Below, piece by piece: positions 42,134-49,405 of a stretch of 64,000 nt of DNA (position 1 is the stretch's first letter; the number at the start of each line of letters is the position of its first letter). The translations under genes and the position numbers were made by a program. The stretch comes from Bacteroidales bacterium (lineage in GTDB: Bacteria; Bacteroidota; Bacteroidia; Bacteroidales; Muribaculaceae): NCBI GenBank assembly GCA_020860515.1, contig JAJBUG010000033.1, positions 1-64,000 on the forward strand, written 5' to 3'. Below the pieces are notes generated by a model, which saw nothing but the letters and a program-made list of their open reading frames with translations, ran no database searches and was not told the origin of the DNA.

Positions 42134-42181
42134 CCTTTCATCCTTTTATCCTTTCGGAAGAGAGGATAAAAGGATGAAAGG
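42134..42181 (+). terminator. 19-bp hairpin between ureC and ureE
   Basis: CCTTTCATCCTTTTATCCT (42,134-42,152) and its exact reverse complement (42,163-42,181) enclose a 10-nt loop; TCTTTTT follows. It lies inside the operon, between the structural genes and the accessory genes, and can reduce readthrough or stabilise the ureABC message. Confidence 0.8.
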
Positions 42182-42224
42182 ATCTTTTTACCACGTTCAA
42201 AATCACAAAATCCTAATCCCTTTC

Positions 42225-42812
42225 ATGGAAGTATACACTGAAATTATCGGCAATTGGCATAGCCCCGAATGGCATGAAAAGCTTCACGATGCCGATGTTG
42301 AATCTATTTTCCTGGATCAATGGACCGCCCAAAAGAGCCGCTTTCTGGCTACAAGCGACAAAGGAAATGAATACCCTGTGGCTCTGAAGCGCCAGTCACA
42401 AATTATTGATGGTGATATCTTGGCTTATGATCCCGAGAAGAAGAAAGCGCTTGTGTTGAGGTTGAATCTTAATCCTGTATTGGTAATTGACCTCAGCAAA
42501 ATAGAGGGAAAAACACCCGAAGAAATCATACGTACCAGCGTAGAATTAGGCCATGCAATTGGCAATCAGCACTGGCCTGCTGTGGTAAAGGGCACCAAGG
42601 TATATGTGCCTTTGACCGTTGACCGCAAGGTTATGCTCTCTGTGATGGAGACTCACCATCTCGAAGACATAACATATGAATTTCAAGAAGGGCAAGAGGT
42701 GATTCCCTATATGGCTCCTCATGAAATTCGTCGGCTCTTCGGCGGAGCAAGCCACGACAACCACCACATCCACGGCGACCATGAGCATGCCCACGCCCAC
42801 ATCGTGCCATAA
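42225..42812 (+). CDS. ureE: Urease accessory protein UreE (nickel chaperone)
   Basis: I prefer the ATG at 42,225 (MEVYTEIIGNWHSPEW), since the longer frame from 42,174 overlaps the hairpin; this gives 195 residues. The N-terminal peptide-binding domain (LDQWTAQKSRFLATSDKGNE) and the C-terminal metal-binding domain (ELGHAIGNQHWPAVVKGTKV) are UreE-like. The tail is His-rich (ASHDNHHIHGDHEHAHAHIV), fit to bind several nickel ions and hand them to UreG. Confidence 0.92.
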   Translation: MEVYTEIIGNWHSPEWHEKLHDADVESIFLDQWTAQKSRFLATSDKGNEYPVALKRQSQIIDGDILAYDPEKKKALVLRLNLNPVLVIDLSKIEGKTPEEIIRTSVELGHAIGNQHWPAVVKGTKVYVPLTVDRKVMLSVMETHHLEDITYEFQEGQEVIPYMAPHEIRRLFGGASHDNHHIHGDHEHAHAHIVP

Positions 42813-42815
42813 ATG

Positions 42816-42842
42816 ACAAATTACAAGTTATAAATTACAAAT
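42816..42842 (+). repeat. Degenerate 7-bp repeat tract (ACAAATT) before ureF
   Basis: ACAAATT, ACAAGTT, ATAAATT and ACAAAT run in a 7-nt period from 42,816, starting 3 nt after the ureE stop. The unit is a rotation of AAATTAC found in metH and upstream of the MFS gene. Confidence 0.7.
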
Positions 42843-42852
42843 ACCACCGTTC

Positions 42853-42869
42853 GGCCGGCGTTAGCGGCC
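42853..42869 (+). repeat. 17-nt GGCC hairpin element, copy 1
   Basis: GGCCGGCGTTAGCGGCC, a GGCCG/CGGCC hairpin with a 7-nt loop, lies 8 nt before the ureF start codon. An identical 17-mer lies before the ABC ATPase gene at 48,582-48,598. Confidence 0.8.
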
Positions 42870-42877
42870 GCTCCTAT

Positions 42878-43573
42878 ATGGATACAATAATGCGCCTCCT
42901 GCAGATGACCGACTCCACCTTCCCCGTTGGCACTTTCTCTTTCTCCAACGGTCTGGAGACGGCTGCACAAATTCATCTTGTAAAAGATGCCGATACTCTT
43001 GAGCAGTACACTCGCTCGGTTGCTCGCCAAGCTGCTTACAGCGATGGAGTGGCTGCCCTGATTGCATACCGTGCTACAAAGAGCGGAGATTATGACGCTA
43101 TCATAGAAATAGATCGTGGCATTATGCTATTCAAGATGAACGACGAGGCACGGCTTATGTTGCATCGAATGGGCAAAAAACTGGCAGAGCTTGGCGTAAG
43201 GCTATTTGCTGACACTAACGGCAAAGATAATTTCTTCAACCGCTGGCTCAAAGCCATTAATGCTGGGATTTCACCTGGCTCCTACCCAGTGGCCCAGGGC
43301 ATCGCCTTTGCGATGGCTGGAATCAGCGAAGAAAATCTTTTTGCATCGCATCAGTATGGTGTAATCAATATGGTGCTGTCGGCAGCTTTGAGATGTGTGC
43401 GCGTTTCACACTACGACACCCAAGAAATCCTTTATCGAATATCCGAAGATGTGCCAAAGATGTATGAACAGGCTCGGGTGATGACCTTCCGCGATATGAA
43501 CTCCTTCGTGCCCGAAATGGATATCCTGGCCTCAATGCATGAAAAAGGCAACATGCGAATGTTTATGAACTAA
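42878..43573 (+). CDS. ureF: Urease accessory protein UreF
   Basis: The 231-residue all-helical protein shows the UreF start pattern MRLLQMTDSTFPVGTFSFSN followed by GLE, and the later segment SPGSYPVAQGIAFAMAGISE. UreF joins UreD and UreG on the apo-urease and checks fidelity of nickel insertion. It is bounded by repeat tracts on both sides: a degenerate AAATTAC-type tract upstream and twelve AAAGACT-type heptamers downstream. Confidence 0.92.
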   Translation: MDTIMRLLQMTDSTFPVGTFSFSNGLETAAQIHLVKDADTLEQYTRSVARQAAYSDGVAALIAYRATKSGDYDAIIEIDRGIMLFKMNDEARLMLHRMGKKLAELGVRLFADTNGKDNFFNRWLKAINAGISPGSYPVAQGIAFAMAGISEENLFASHQYGVINMVLSAALRCVRVSHYDTQEILYRISEDVPKMYEQARVMTFRDMNSFVPEMDILASMHEKGNMRMFMN

Positions 43574-43589
43574 GGTTTTAGGTTTTCCC

Positions 43590-43673
43590 AAAGACTAAAG
43601 ACTGAAGACTGAAGACTAAAGACTAAAGACTGAAGACTAAAGACTAAAGACTAAAGACTAAAGACTAAAGACT
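43590..43673 (+). repeat. Twelve tandem heptamers (AAAGACT/GAAGACT) before ureG
   Basis: From 43,590 twelve 7-bp units follow without interruption: nine AAAGACT and three GAAGACT. The tract ends 2 nt before the ureG ATG at 43,676. Variation in copy number would move the start codon relative to the upstream ureF stop and alter the translation start region. Confidence 0.95.
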
Positions 43674-43675
43674 AA

Positions 43676-44296
43676 ATGAGTACTTGTAGAATAGGAATCG
43701 GAGGCCCAGTGGGCTCCGGCAAAACAGCCCTCATCGAAGCCATCACCCCAAAGCTGATGGAAAAAGGCATGAGTGTGCTTATAATCACAAATGATATCGT
43801 AACCACCGAGGATGCCAAGCATGTGCGCAAGACCCTCAAAGGCATCCTTATGGAAGATCGCATTATCGGCGTAGAGACGGGTGCTTGCCCTCATACAGCT
43901 GTGCGCGAAGATCCATCGATGAACATTGCAGCTGTTGAAGAGATGGAGGCTAAATTCCCCGATGCTGATGTCGTGCTAATCGAAAGCGGCGGAGATAATC
44001 TTACGCTTACCTTTAGCCCTGCCCTCGTGGATTTCTTTATTTATGTAATCGATGTGGCAGCTGGCGACAAAATTCCTCGCAAAGATGGCCCTGGCATCTC
44101 GCAGAGTGATATCCTTGTGATAAACAAAACCGACCTTGCACCATACGTGCATGCCTCACTTGAGGTGATGGATCATGACTCCAAGCTCATGCGCCCAGGA
44201 AAACCCTTTGTCTTCACCAATTCTCTCACAGGCGAAGGCATTGACCAACTCGTTGACCTTATCTTCAAAATGGCCCTTTTCGACAAAGTAAAATGA
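43676..44296 (+). CDS. ureG: Urease accessory GTPase UreG
   Basis: The 206-residue SIMIBI GTPase has the P-loop [16 protein letters not shown], the metal-binding CPH in [16 protein letters not shown], the ESGGDNL motif and the NKTD guanine motif. UreG couples GTP hydrolysis to nickel delivery with UreE, UreF and UreD. It overlaps ureD by 4 nt. The ATG is directly preceded by the heptamer tract. Confidence 0.96.
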   Translation: MSTCRIGIGGPVGSGKTALIEAITPKLMEKGMSVLIITNDIVTTEDAKHVRKTLKGILMEDRIIGVETGACPHTAVREDPSMNIAAVEEMEAKFPDADVVLIESGGDNLTLTFSPALVDFFIYVIDVAAGDKIPRKDGPGISQSDILVINKTDLAPYVHASLEVMDHDSKLMRPGKPFVFTNSLTGEGIDQLVDLIFKMALFDKVK

Positions 44297-45228
44297 GACA
44301 CTACTCCGACGCTCCCGACGTCAATTTTGACGACGCTCCCGAAATGCAGCCATATTTGGCTCAGCCCGACGCCATGTACGTGGGTTGTCCTGGCAAACGC
44401 GGTTACCTCAATCTTGGATTTGAAGTAAAGAATGGCAAATCTATCATGCGCGAACTTGACAGGCGCGCTCCCCTCATCGTGCAGCAAGAGCTTTACTTCG
44501 ATGAGGAGATGCCTGATATGCCATGCGTCTATATCTTGTCGTCGGGTGGGCCGAATGTCGATGGCGATCGTTTTCGCCAGAATATCTACCTGAAAGAAGG
44601 CAGCCAGGCATTTGTAAGCACAGGCGCTGCTACCAAGCTGGCACAAATGGCTCGAAATTATTCAGGTATGATGCAAGAAATCAAACTTGAAAAGGATGCT
44701 TACCTTGAATATCTGCCCGAGCCTATTATCCCCTGCCGCGACACTCGTTTTATAAGCGACACTCGCATGGTAGTGGACCCTACGGCTACTGTTTTCTATT
44801 CTGAAATTTATATGGCAGGTCGTAAATACCATAATAATGAACTCTATGTTTATGACATTCTTTCGGTCTGCACTCACGGAGAGCGGCCTGATGGACAGCA
44901 ACTTTTCCGTGAGAAATTCGTAATTGATCCAAATCAGGTGAATGTGCGTCAAATCGGCATCATGCACAGTTATGACGTATTTGCCAATGTACTGGTATTG
45001 ACTCCTGAGGATAAGGCTGAAGTGATTTATAAAGATACAGAAGCTTATATCGACGAAAAGAATCATATTGCTGCTGGCATTACCCATCTCCCCAATAAGG
45101 CTGGCCTGCTCTACAAGGTGCTTGGTGTGGAACCTGGACCTGTGAAAAAAGTCGTGCGTGAGTTCTGTTCTCGTGTTCGTCAAGCCATCAAGGGCAAACC
45201 TCTACCCCCAGAATTTCCTTGGCGCTAA
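44293..45228 (+). CDS. ureD: Urease accessory protein UreD/UreH
   Basis: The 311-residue protein belongs to the UreD/UreH family: [56 protein letters not shown]. UreD is the scaffold that binds apo-urease and, with UreF, offers a tunnel for nickel. It ends the urease locus, with a transporter ATPase gene following in the same direction. Confidence 0.9.
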   Translation: MRHYSDAPDVNFDDAPEMQPYLAQPDAMYVGCPGKRGYLNLGFEVKNGKSIMRELDRRAPLIVQQELYFDEEMPDMPCVYILSSGGPNVDGDRFRQNIYLKEGSQAFVSTGAATKLAQMARNYSGMMQEIKLEKDAYLEYLPEPIIPCRDTRFISDTRMVVDPTATVFYSEIYMAGRKYHNNELYVYDILSVCTHGERPDGQQLFREKFVIDPNQVNVRQIGIMHSYDVFANVLVLTPEDKAEVIYKDTEAYIDEKNHIAAGITHLPNKAGLLYKVLGVEPGPVKKVVREFCSRVRQAIKGKPLPPEFPWR

Positions 45229-45268
45229 AAACATTAAACGTATAACTAAAAACGTAAAACCTACCCCC

Positions 45269-45991
45269 TTGTCGCACCATTTTATACAATTCAAGGATGT
45301 GCATTACGCCTACCCCAATGGGTACGAAGCATTGCAAGGTGTCACATTCCGCATTACTCATGGCGAGAAGGTGGCTCTGCTTGGTCGCAATGGCGCTGGC
45401 AAAAGCACCTTGCTTCTGCACACCAATGGATTGTTACTACCCACAAGCGGCGAGGTGAATATCGGAGGAGTAATCGTAACGCCTAAGACTCTCAAATTGG
45501 TACGACAGTCGGTGGGAATGGTATTTCAGAATCCAGATGACCAACTGTTTATGAACACCGTGGAGGAAGATGTGGCATTTGGCCCTGCGAATATGGGTCT
45601 TACTGAAACTGAAATCAACGATATAGTAACACAAGCTCTTCGAGCTGTTGGCTGCGAAGAATTGCGTGACAGAGCACCCTATCAATTAAGCGGCGGTCAG
45701 AAACGCGCAGTAGCAATTGCCACAGTGCTATCGATGGAGCCCAACATCCTTGTGCTCGACGAGCCTACAAGCAATCTCGACCAACCATCTCGGCGCGACT
45801 GCATCGACATCATTAAGAATTTCATGCATACATGCCTAATTGCGACCCATGACCTTGACCTCGTGCGAGAGGTGTGTCCAAGATCTATTGTAATTGATGG
45901 TGGCAAAGTAATTGCCGACACATCCACGGCACAGGTATTTTCTGATCCTGAATTACTAAAAATATTAGGGATAAGAAAATTCGATGAATGA
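45269..45991 (+). CDS. CbiO/NikO-type ECF transporter ATPase
   Basis: The ABC ATPase has Walker A GRNGAGKST, the ECF-type VGMVFQNPDDQLFMNTVEED segment, the signature LSGGQKRA and Walker B ILVLDEPTSNLD. I take the TTG at 45,269 (LSHHFIQFKDVHYAYPNG) as start, giving 240 residues; the only upstream ATG (45,158) would overlap ureD by 71 nt and add an unlikely N-terminus. Position suggests nickel import for urease, but no CbiM/CbiQ membrane partners are adjacent. Confidence 0.85.
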   Translation: MSHHFIQFKDVHYAYPNGYEALQGVTFRITHGEKVALLGRNGAGKSTLLLHTNGLLLPTSGEVNIGGVIVTPKTLKLVRQSVGMVFQNPDDQLFMNTVEEDVAFGPANMGLTETEINDIVTQALRAVGCEELRDRAPYQLSGGQKRAVAIATVLSMEPNILVLDEPTSNLDQPSRRDCIDIIKNFMHTCLIATHDLDLVREVCPRSIVIDGGKVIADTSTAQVFSDPELLKILGIRKFDE

Positions 45992-46027
45992 CCTTCGTCG
46001 AGATCTTTCCTAATATATTGTCTTATT

Positions 46028-46048
46028 TTTTTACAAGAATTGTAAAAA
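46028..46048. promoter_or_regulatory. 9-bp dyad upstream of sigma-54 promoter
   Basis: TTTTTACAA-GAA-TTGTAAAAA, perfect arms, lies about 37 nt past the CbiO-type gene and 70-75 nt before the sigma-54 -24 box. With the following T-run it can be the CbiO terminator; it is also at a fitting distance for an NtrC-type activator site. Confidence 0.5.
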
Positions 46049-46110
46049 TTTTTGACACCATATTAAAATATATAATCCATAGAGAGCTGACTTAAAGATT
46101 GTTACTACTT

Positions 46111-46126
46111 TGGCATGGTGATTGCA
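46111..46126 (+). promoter_or_regulatory. rpoN-dependent: Sigma-54 promoter of ABC permease operon
   Basis: TGGCATGGTGATTGCA has GG (46,112-46,113) and GC (46,124-46,125) at the exact 12-nt offset of -24/-12 promoters, plus TTGCA at -12. Predicted start is near 46,137, 17 nt before the permease ATG. The NtrC-type activator is encoded three genes downstream. Confidence 0.7.
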
Positions 46127-46153
46127 AATATATTATTCAAAAACTGAAATCAA

Positions 46154-48538
46154 ATGAATAATATATCTTACACCTTACGTACTCTTTTTAAGAAAGGCCG
46201 TAGCAATCCCATTAAAATCATCTGTCTTGCTTTGGGCTTGGCTGTAGGCTGCTTGATTATATCAAAGGTATATTTTGAGAGCAGCTACGAGACCTTTTAC
46301 CCGGATTACGATCGAATATATCGCGTTAACCAATTCGCTATCCAGAATGGTGAAGCTAAAGAATGGCCTCAAACACCGGGCGCGGTAGCACCTGGGATCG
46401 TAGCTGAGATCCCAAGCGTGGAATCTGGCACTCGCTATTCTTTTGCGTTTGATGAGCGTATGCCATGGCTCACAGAAGAAAAGGAGGAAATAAATCTCAA
46501 GATTTATCTCGCTGATTCTTGCTTCTTCGACGTATTTCAGCGACCAATCCTCATTGGCAATACCAAAGATTTGGGCAAAGGCGACCGCGCTTTTATCTCC
46601 GAAACCACAGCTAAAAAGCTTGGTGGCATAGAAAAGTGTCTTGGGCAGAAAATCACCCTGAAGATGAATCCTGATTTTGAATATGAAATCGCTGGTGTTT
46701 TCAAGGATATTCCCCAAAATTCCATGTTCAATTATGACGTGGTAGCTTCGATCAAACTCTTCGGCGATTGGAGCCTTAATAATTGGCTTGGCAATGATCG
46801 CTACATGAGCTTTATAAAGCTAATGCCTGGTGTGACCCCCGAAAGCCTGACTGAAGAACTGCGCAAGATGCAAGAGCGCCATTATGATTTGGAAGAATTG
46901 CAACAACATGGATTTGATCTCACCTATACCCTCACCTCGCTTAATGATATCCATAATGGTGACAAGGATGTGCGCCGAACATGCTCGTTGCTATCCATTT
47001 TAGCGATTGCTCTGATTGTGGTTTCAGTGCTCAATTACCTGTTGTTAGTGGTATCTACTATTATCAGTCGCAACAAAGAAATTGCTGTAAAAAAATGCTA
47101 TGGTGCCACTCCAAGGCAAATTTTCTCGATGACCCTTAGCGAATCATTCGTGCACTTGTTTATTGCCTTGCTGTTGGCCGTGGGGTTGATTTTCTTATTC
47201 CAAAACATGGCCGAGGGGCTTCTCGATGCTCCGCTTAGCGCACTTCTCACAGGCAAGGCTTGGATTGTTATCACGGTGATTTGCATTGTAGTGCTAATAG
47301 TAACTTCTTTGGCACCGGCTTACGCCTTAGGCAAAATTCCAGTGTCTGCTGCATTCAGGACCCACAAGAAAAATAACAGAGTGTGGAAACTAACCTTGCT
47401 CGTAGTGCAATTGTTGGCCACAGGCTTCATAGTGGCTATGCTTGTGACTATTGCCCGTCAATATTATCATATCAATCATAGTGACCCTGGATATGCATTC
47501 GAGAATCTTTATGTATGCCCAGCAGAGCAGTTGACAAAAGATGAACGGAAACTGCTTGGCGACGAATTGAAGGCTCTGAGCGGGGTTGAAGATGTTGCCT
47601 ATTGCTATTCTTTGCCCCTTGATGTACAGTCAGGAAATAATGCGGCTCTTCCAGGTGAAGACCGCGAGCTATTCAATTTCGCTGACCTTTACTCAGTGTC
47701 AGAGAATTATTTAGATGTGATGGAGATTCCTCTCATCGAGGGTCGTCATTTTGAGAAGGGTCGTGATCAAGGTGGCAAAATGATGGTAAGCCGCAAGTTC
47801 GTTGAAAAGATTCACCAGCTTACCGACATCGAGGGTTCCATCGTTGGCAGGGATTTTGTTATCACAGAACATTCTTATGGATCGCAGCCTACATATGAAG
47901 TCATCGGGGTTTACGAGGACTTCCGCTTGGGTATGGCCCAATCCGTGGATGAGCGACCATCTGTAATGCTTTTTGAAGATGACAAGAATGCATTAGATGA
48001 AGCCCGAGGTATAGTTATAAAGTTAAAAAGCATGGACTCAGAAAATGCCAAGGCTATTTATGACACAATCGAACGGCTATATCCTAATCGCAACTTGGAA
48101 GCCACTTCCTACTCAACCTTTGTGGCTCTATTCAGTCAGGATGAGAAGAATCTGCGCGATTCCATTACAATCTGCAGCATAATCGCTCTTATAATCACCC
48201 TGATTGGCCTTTGGGCTTATGTGCAGGATGATGTCAACCGCCGACGCAAAGAGATTGCTGTGCGTCGCGTCAATGGCGCAGAAGCCAGTGATATTCGCAA
48301 GCTATTCATGCGCGACATCTCATGGTTTGCCATTCCTGCCTTGATTGTGGGAGCAATCGGCGCTTACTTTGCTTCTGGCTTATGGCTTCAGAAATTCTCA
48401 GTGGCGATTGATCTCGGAATATTCTGGTTTGTAATCGTAGTGCTTGCTCTTTATGCCATCGTGCTGCTCTTAGTATTGCTCCGAGCCTCCCGCGCCGCCT
48501 CCGCCAATCCCACAATCGCCCTAAATGCCAATGATTAG
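46154..48538 (+). CDS. MacB/FtsX-type ABC transporter permease
   Basis: The 794-residue protein has two FtsX repeats. Each has a periplasmic MacB_PCD-like domain followed by TM helices: TM1 near residues 22-40, TM2-4 near 285-400, a second periplasmic domain near 440-660, then TM helices to the C-terminus. The EIAVKKCYGATPRQIFSMTL and EIAVRRVNGAEASDIRKLFM segments are typical coupling regions. With the ATPase at 48,641 it would form a tripartite-type or lipoprotein-handling pump. Confidence 0.88.
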   Translation: MNNISYTLRTLFKKGRSNPIKIICLALGLAVGCLIISKVYFESSYETFYPDYDRIYRVNQFAIQNGEAKEWPQTPGAVAPGIVAEIPSVESGTRYSFAFDERMPWLTEEKEEINLKIYLADSCFFDVFQRPILIGNTKDLGKGDRAFISETTAKKLGGIEKCLGQKITLKMNPDFEYEIAGVFKDIPQNSMFNYDVVASIKLFGDWSLNNWLGNDRYMSFIKLMPGVTPESLTEELRKMQERHYDLEELQQHGFDLTYTLTSLNDIHNGDKDVRRTCSLLSILAIALIVVSVLNYLLLVVSTIISRNKEIAVKKCYGATPRQIFSMTLSESFVHLFIALLLAVGLIFLFQNMAEGLLDAPLSALLTGKAWIVITVICIVVLIVTSLAPAYALGKIPVSAAFRTHKKNNRVWKLTLLVVQLLATGFIVAMLVTIARQYYHINHSDPGYAFENLYVCPAEQLTKDERKLLGDELKALSGVEDVAYCYSLPLDVQSGNNAALPGEDRELFNFADLYSVSENYLDVMEIPLIEGRHFEKGRDQGGKMMVSRKFVEKIHQLTDIEGSIVGRDFVITEHSYGSQPTYEVIGVYEDFRLGMAQSVDERPSVMLFEDDKNALDEARGIVIKLKSMDSENAKAIYDTIERLYPNRNLEATSYSTFVALFSQDEKNLRDSITICSIIALIITLIGLWAYVQDDVNRRRKEIAVRRVNGAEASDIRKLFMRDISWFAIPALIVGAIGAYFASGLWLQKFSVAIDLGIFWFVIVVLALYAIVLLLVLLRASRAASANPTIALNAND

Positions 48539-48581
48539 GAAGTAGAAAGTATATAATATATCTTCCATAAAGCCACTGTTT

Positions 48582-48598
48582 GGCCGGCGTTAGCGGCC
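48582..48598 (+). repeat. 17-nt GGCC hairpin element, copy 2
   Basis: GGCCGGCGTTAGCGGCC, identical to the element before ureF (42,853-42,869). The shared block extends with CCAC.GTT.GGCC on the left and CTCC/CTACC on the right. It sits between the permease stop and the ATPase start. Confidence 0.85.
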
Positions 48599-48603
48599 AC
48601 TAC

Positions 48604-48635
48604 CAAATCACTAATTCACCAAATCACTAAATCAC
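48604..48635 (+). repeat. Four 8-bp repeats (CAAATCAC) before ABC ATPase
   Basis: CAAATCAC, TAATTCAC, CAAATCAC, TAAATCAC run to 48,635, and the ATPase ATG is at 48,641. The unit is the reverse complement of GTGATTTG, which forms the tract at 50,731-50,770 before the kinase gene. Confidence 0.8.
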
Positions 48636-48640
48636 TCTAT

Positions 48641-49303
48641 ATGTTAAAAGTAAATGACCTCACAAAAACCTTCCGCACTGAGGATGTGGAAACCCTCGCC
48701 CTCCGCAATGTCAACCTCGAAGTAGCTGACGGCGAATTCGTAGCCATCATGGGCCCCAGCGGCTGCGGCAAGTCAACCCTGCTCAACATTCTTGGCCTTC
48801 TCGACAATCCCACCTCGGGCAAATATGAACTCGATGGCAAGGAAGTAGCCAATCTCAAGGAAAAGGACCGTACATCGCTGCGCAAGGGCCAGATAGGCTT
48901 TGTGTTCCAAAATTTCAACCTCATCGACGAACTCAACATCGAGGAAAATGTGGAGCTTCCCCTACACTATCTTGGTATCAAGGCTGCTGACCGCAAAAAG
49001 AAAGTGGCAGAGGTTCTTGAACGAATGCAAATCAGTCACCGCGCCAAGCACTTCCCCCAACAGCTGAGCGGTGGACAGCAGCAACGCGCGGCGATTGCTC
49101 GTGCTGTTGTATCCAATCCCAAGCTTATCCTTGCCGATGAGCCTACTGGCAACCTTGATTCAAAAAACGGCGAAGAGGTGATGCGCCTGCTAACCGAATT
49201 AAATCGCGATGGCGCCACAATCGTAATGGTAACGCATAGCGACCATGATGCCCAATACGCTCACCGCATCATTCGCCTCTTCGACGGCCAAATCCAAGGG
49301 TAG
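48641..49303 (+). CDS. LolD/MacB-type ABC ATPase
   Basis: The 220-residue ATPase has Walker A GPSGCGKST, Q-loop FVFQNFNLIDELNIEENV, the signature LSGGQQQRAAIARA, Walker B LILADEPTGNLDS and H-loop VTHSDHDA. It belongs to the LolD/MacB/FtsE group (the o228 family) and should drive the FtsX-type permease encoded upstream. The gene lies in the sigma-54 operon. Confidence 0.93.
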   Translation: MLKVNDLTKTFRTEDVETLALRNVNLEVADGEFVAIMGPSGCGKSTLLNILGLLDNPTSGKYELDGKEVANLKEKDRTSLRKGQIGFVFQNFNLIDELNIEENVELPLHYLGIKAADRKKKVAEVLERMQISHRAKHFPQQLSGGQQQRAAIARAVVSNPKLILADEPTGNLDSKNGEEVMRLLTELNRDGATIVMVTHSDHDAQYAHRIIRLFDGQIQG

Positions 49304-49381
49304 ACGAGAGAAACGAATTGACGAGAGAAACGAATTGAAATAAAAAATATTCGTTTCTCTGGTTTATTCGTTTCTCTCGTC
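49303..49381. repeat. Direct and inverted 17-bp repeats before response regulator
   Basis: GACGAGAGAAACGAATT occurs twice in tandem (49,303 and 49,320). The reverse complement of its first 16 bases follows at 49,366-49,381, and a second partial inverted copy lies near 49,349. They can form alternative long hairpins between the ATPase stop and the regulator promoter. Confidence 0.85.
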
Positions 49382-49393
49382 TGAAAATTTTCG

Positions 49394-49401
49394 TAACTTT
49401 G
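49394..49401 (+). promoter_or_regulatory. -7 box giving a probably leaderless regulator mRNA
   Basis: TAACTTTG ends 4 nt before the ATG at 49,406, the same 4-nt gap as for the GTG at 26,850. A TTTC lies at about the -33 position. Initiation would place the start codon at or next to the mRNA 5' end. Confidence 0.55.
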
Positions 49402-49405
49402 CGGT

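Noticed and set aside
43590..43673. CRISPR array
   Set aside because: The 7-bp units are contiguous with no spacers and no cas genes are in the window.
45158..45268. ATG start for the CbiO-type ATPase inside ureD
   Set aside because: The extra 37 residues are not ATPase-like and derive from the ureD coding end; the TTG at 45,269 fits the family start.
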